Below, in pieces: positions 51,943 to 54,156 of a stretch of 54,156 nt of DNA. How positions within the stretch are numbered: the first letter of the stretch is position 1; the number at the start of each line of letters is the position of its first letter. A program made the translations under genes and the position numbers. This DNA comes from Gammaproteobacteria bacterium (GTDB lineage Bacteria > Pseudomonadota > Gammaproteobacteria > Pseudomonadales > Azotimanducaceae), in the NCBI GenBank assembly GCA_028821405.1, contig JAPPGK010000013.1:1-54156 (forward strand), read 5' to 3'. The notes beneath the pieces are model-generated. The model was not told where the DNA came from. It saw only the letters and a program-made list of their open reading frames with translations, and did no database searches.

Positions 51943-53946
51943 TCATGTCACCCGCATCCCCGGCTCGGCACCCGTATCCGGGGAGACGAGGAAGATGTCC
52001 TCGCCGCCGGGCCCTGCCGCGAGCACCATGCCTTCCGACGTACCGAAGCGCATCTTGCGGGGCGCGAGGTTGGCGACGACGACCACTAGACGTCCGACCA
52101 GGGGCGCCGGATCGTAGGCTTCGCGGATGCCGGCGAACACCGTGCTTTGGTTGTCGCCGAGGTCGAGCCGAAGTTCGAGCAGCTTGTCGGCCCCGTCCAC
52201 AAAGTTCGCGTCGAGCACCTTCGCGATTCGCAGGTCGATCTTGCCGAAGTCGTCGATGCCGACTTCCCGACTGCCTTCGTCCGCCACGTGCTCCGACTCC
52301 GTTTCGGCCTGGGCGACGGTGGCTGCCACCACCTTGTCGACGTCCTTGCGGTCGATGCGCGTGCACAACGGCTTGAAGCGGTCGATCTCGTGCATTGTGA
52401 GCGGAGTGCCCGCGTCTTCCCACGCCAAAGGCGCCACCTTGAGGAATGCCTCGGCCTTGGCGGCCATCGCTGGCAGGATCGGTTTCAGGTAGATCACGAG
52501 AGCCCGGAACACGTTGATACCGAGGGAACACACGCCCTGTACCTCGTCACGTCGTTCGGGATCGTTGACGTGCTTCCAGGGCTCGTGTTCCGCGATGTAT
52601 TGGTTGGTGCGGTCGGCCAGCGCCGTGATTTGCCGGACGGCGCGGCCGACGTCGCCGCGCTCGTAGAGTTCGGCGAGTTCTCGGCGCGCACCGGACGCCT
52701 CGGCCCACAGTGCCTCGTCGTGCACGGTCGCCGCCAAGACGCCATCGAAGCCGCGATGGATGAACCCGGCGCAACGCGAGGCGATGTTCACCACCTTGCC
52801 GACGAGATCCGAGTTCACGCGCTGCACGAAGTCGTCGAGCTGGATGTCCACGTCGGCGGTATTTGCCGAGAGCTTGGTCGCGAAGTAGTAGCGCAGGTAC
52901 TCCGGATCCAGGTGCTCGAGGTACGTGCTCGCGTTGATGAACGTCCCGCGGGACTTGGACATCTTGGCGCCGTCCACCGTGACGAAGCCGTGGGTGTGGA
53001 CCTTGGTCGGTGTGCGGTAGCCCGCGCCCTGTAGAACCGCTGGCCAGAACAGGCAGTGAAAGTTGATGATGTCCTTGCCGATGAAGTGGTGGACTTCGGC
53101 GTCGCTGTCCGGGCGCCAGAAGTCCTCGGGATCCAGGCCTTCCGTTTGATCGCACAGGTTCTCGAAGCTCGCCATGTAGCCGACCGGCGCGTCCATCCAG
53201 ACGTAGAAGTATTTGTCCTGGGCACCTGGAATGGTGAACCCGAAGTACGGTCCGTCGCGGCTGATGTCCCAGGCTTTCAAGCCCCCGGTCAGCCATTCGC
53301 CGAGCTTGTTGGCCACCTCGGGCTGCACGGCATCGCTCGCCGTCCATTCCTTGAGGAAGTCGGTGAACTGTGCCAGGTCGAAGAAAAAGTGCTCCGACGA
53401 GCGCAACTCCGGCGTGTTGTCGGACAGGGTGGAACGCGGGTTCCCCAACTCGGTGGCGTCGTAGGTCGCGCCGCATTCCTGGCAGTTGTCGCCGTACTGG
53501 TCGTCGGCCCCGCAGCGCGGACAGGTGCCCTTGACGAACCGATCCGCCAGGAACAGCTTGCGCTCGGGATCGTAGAGCTGCTCGACCTCGGCGGTGAACG
53601 TCCGGCCGCCCTCGGCGAGCCGTTCGTAGATCGCGCGGGTAAGGCGTTCGTTCTCCGGCGAGTGCGTCGAGTAGTAGTTGTCGTGGGCGACGTGGAAGCG
53701 CCGGAAATCCTCGGCGTGCTCCTGGCGCAGGGACTCGATCATCGCCTCCGCCGTGGTACCGAGACGCTCCGCCGCAAGCATGGTCGCCGTGCCATGGGCG
53801 TCGTCGGCGCAGACGTAGTAGCACTCGTTGCCCATCATGCGCTGAAAGCGCACCCAGATGTCGGTCAGGATGTCCTCGAAGAGGTGGCCTAAGTGTATGG
53901 GCCCGTTGGCGTTCAGCAGCGCGCTGGTGACGAGGATGCGGCGCAT
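51943..53946 (-). CDS. metG: Methionyl-tRNA synthetase
   Basis: Charges initiator and elongator tRNA-Met; 667 residues (677 in Escherichia coli). HIGH-type motif HLGH near residue 18; zinc knuckle CPRCGADDQYGDNCQEC; KMSKS in GAKMSKSRGT. C-terminal tRNA-binding (EMAP/Arc1p-like) domain from FGKIDLRIAKVLDAN onward. The start is ATG 53946 (MRRILVTSALLNANGP, the family beginning); the frame runs 22 codons upstream. The 210 bases after it to the window end show no gene. Confidence 0.97.
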   Translation of the reverse strand: MRRILVTSALLNANGPIHLGHLFEDILTDIWVRFQRMMGNECYYVCADDAHGTATMLAAERLGTTAEAMIESLRQEHAEDFRRFHVAHDNYYSTHSPENERLTRAIYERLAEGGRTFTAEVEQLYDPERKLFLADRFVKGTCPRCGADDQYGDNCQECGATYDATELGNPRSTLSDNTPELRSSEHFFFDLAQFTDFLKEWTASDAVQPEVANKLGEWLTGGLKAWDISRDGPYFGFTIPGAQDKYFYVWMDAPVGYMASFENLCDQTEGLDPEDFWRPDSDAEVHHFIGKDIINFHCLFWPAVLQGAGYRTPTKVHTHGFVTVDGAKMSKSRGTFINASTYLEHLDPEYLRYYFATKLSANTADVDIQLDDFVQRVNSDLVGKVVNIASRCAGFIHRGFDGVLAATVHDEALWAEASGARRELAELYERGDVGRAVRQITALADRTNQYIAEHEPWKHVNDPERRDEVQGVCSLGINVFRALVIYLKPILPAMAAKAEAFLKVAPLAWEDAGTPLTMHEIDRFKPLCTRIDRKDVDKVVAATVAQAETESEHVADEGSREVGIDDFGKIDLRIAKVLDANFVDGADKLLELRLDLGDNQSTVFAGIREAYDPAPLVGRLVVVVANLAPRKMRFGTSEGMVLAAGPGGEDIFLVSPDTGAEPGMRVT

Positions 53947-54156
53947 GGTGGCCTTGGAATGCTCTGATTTGTGCACGTCTTTTGTTCTCAGCGATTGGCT
54001 CAGTGGGTTCAAGCGGCTCCGAGTGTCGAATCAGAGCATTCGTAAAGAGCAGGTTGTGCGTGAGGGCGCGAGACTATACGCGCCACGGCGTCGATTGACC
54101 ACGCCGTACTGTCCAACGCGAAGTGAGGGTGAAGCCAAAGGCCGATTCCAACGCGA

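Overview
The window is about 54 kb of high-G+C DNA packed with genes on both strands, from a gammaproteobacterium. The evidence is the smc-zipA-ligA order (ZipA is a gammaproteobacterial division protein), a Pseudomonas-type class I nrdA/nrdB pair, and an rsx (rnf) cluster next to metG. No phage, conjugation or CRISPR genes were seen. Several genes carry internal deletions or survive only as fragments, which suggests a genome losing DNA. The species cannot be named from the sequence alone.

Layout. 0.3-7.6 kb (+): smc, zipA, ligA and a transglycosylase-like lipoprotein. 7.6-13.7 kb: a PQQ-type sugar dehydrogenase, dinG, a DoxX protein, a glycerate-kinase-like protein, a glycine-zipper protein and a PepSY protein. 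13.7-18.4 kb: an OmpR/PhoP-type two-component pair and a large DUF349 protein. 18.8-25.6 kb: an alpha/beta hydrolase, an odd leucine-type tRNA with anticodon CGC, nrdB, and nrdA interrupted by a 378-residue intein. Two direct repeats resembling NrdR boxes lie upstream of nrdA. 26.1-30.6 kb: a glycerol kinase fused in frame to a GGDEF diguanylate cyclase, overlapping a secreted trypsin-like protease. 30.8-39.4 kb: argF, argD, a Coq4-family protein, a PatB/MalY-type lyase, grxD, rnt, argG, a PIN-domain protein and nth. 39.5-42.3 kb: an M16 peptidase lipoprotein.

42.2-48.5 kb is a scarred accessory region. It holds an intact RES toxin/antitoxin pair, a fused remnant of rsxA and metG, a DUF4143-type ATPase, corA and mscS genes with internal deletions, a CNNM/CorC-like membrane protein, a universal-stress-protein tail, dispersed repeats and an antitoxin relic. 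48.5-53.9 kb (-): metG, rsxA, an rsxB gene fused to the last domain of rsxC, then rsxD, rsxG and rsxE. The NADH/flavin part of RsxC is absent.

Markers in the scarred region repeat in the same order: peptidase 3' end, antitoxin, rsx, metG (42.2-44.0 kb and again 48.1-53.9 kb). The simplest reading is an old segmental duplication whose copies decayed in complementary ways. The most unusual items are the GlpK-GGDEF fusion, the RsxB-RsxC fusion without the NADH module, the NrdA intein followed by glycine instead of Cys/Ser/Thr, and the leucine-type tRNA with an alanine anticodon.
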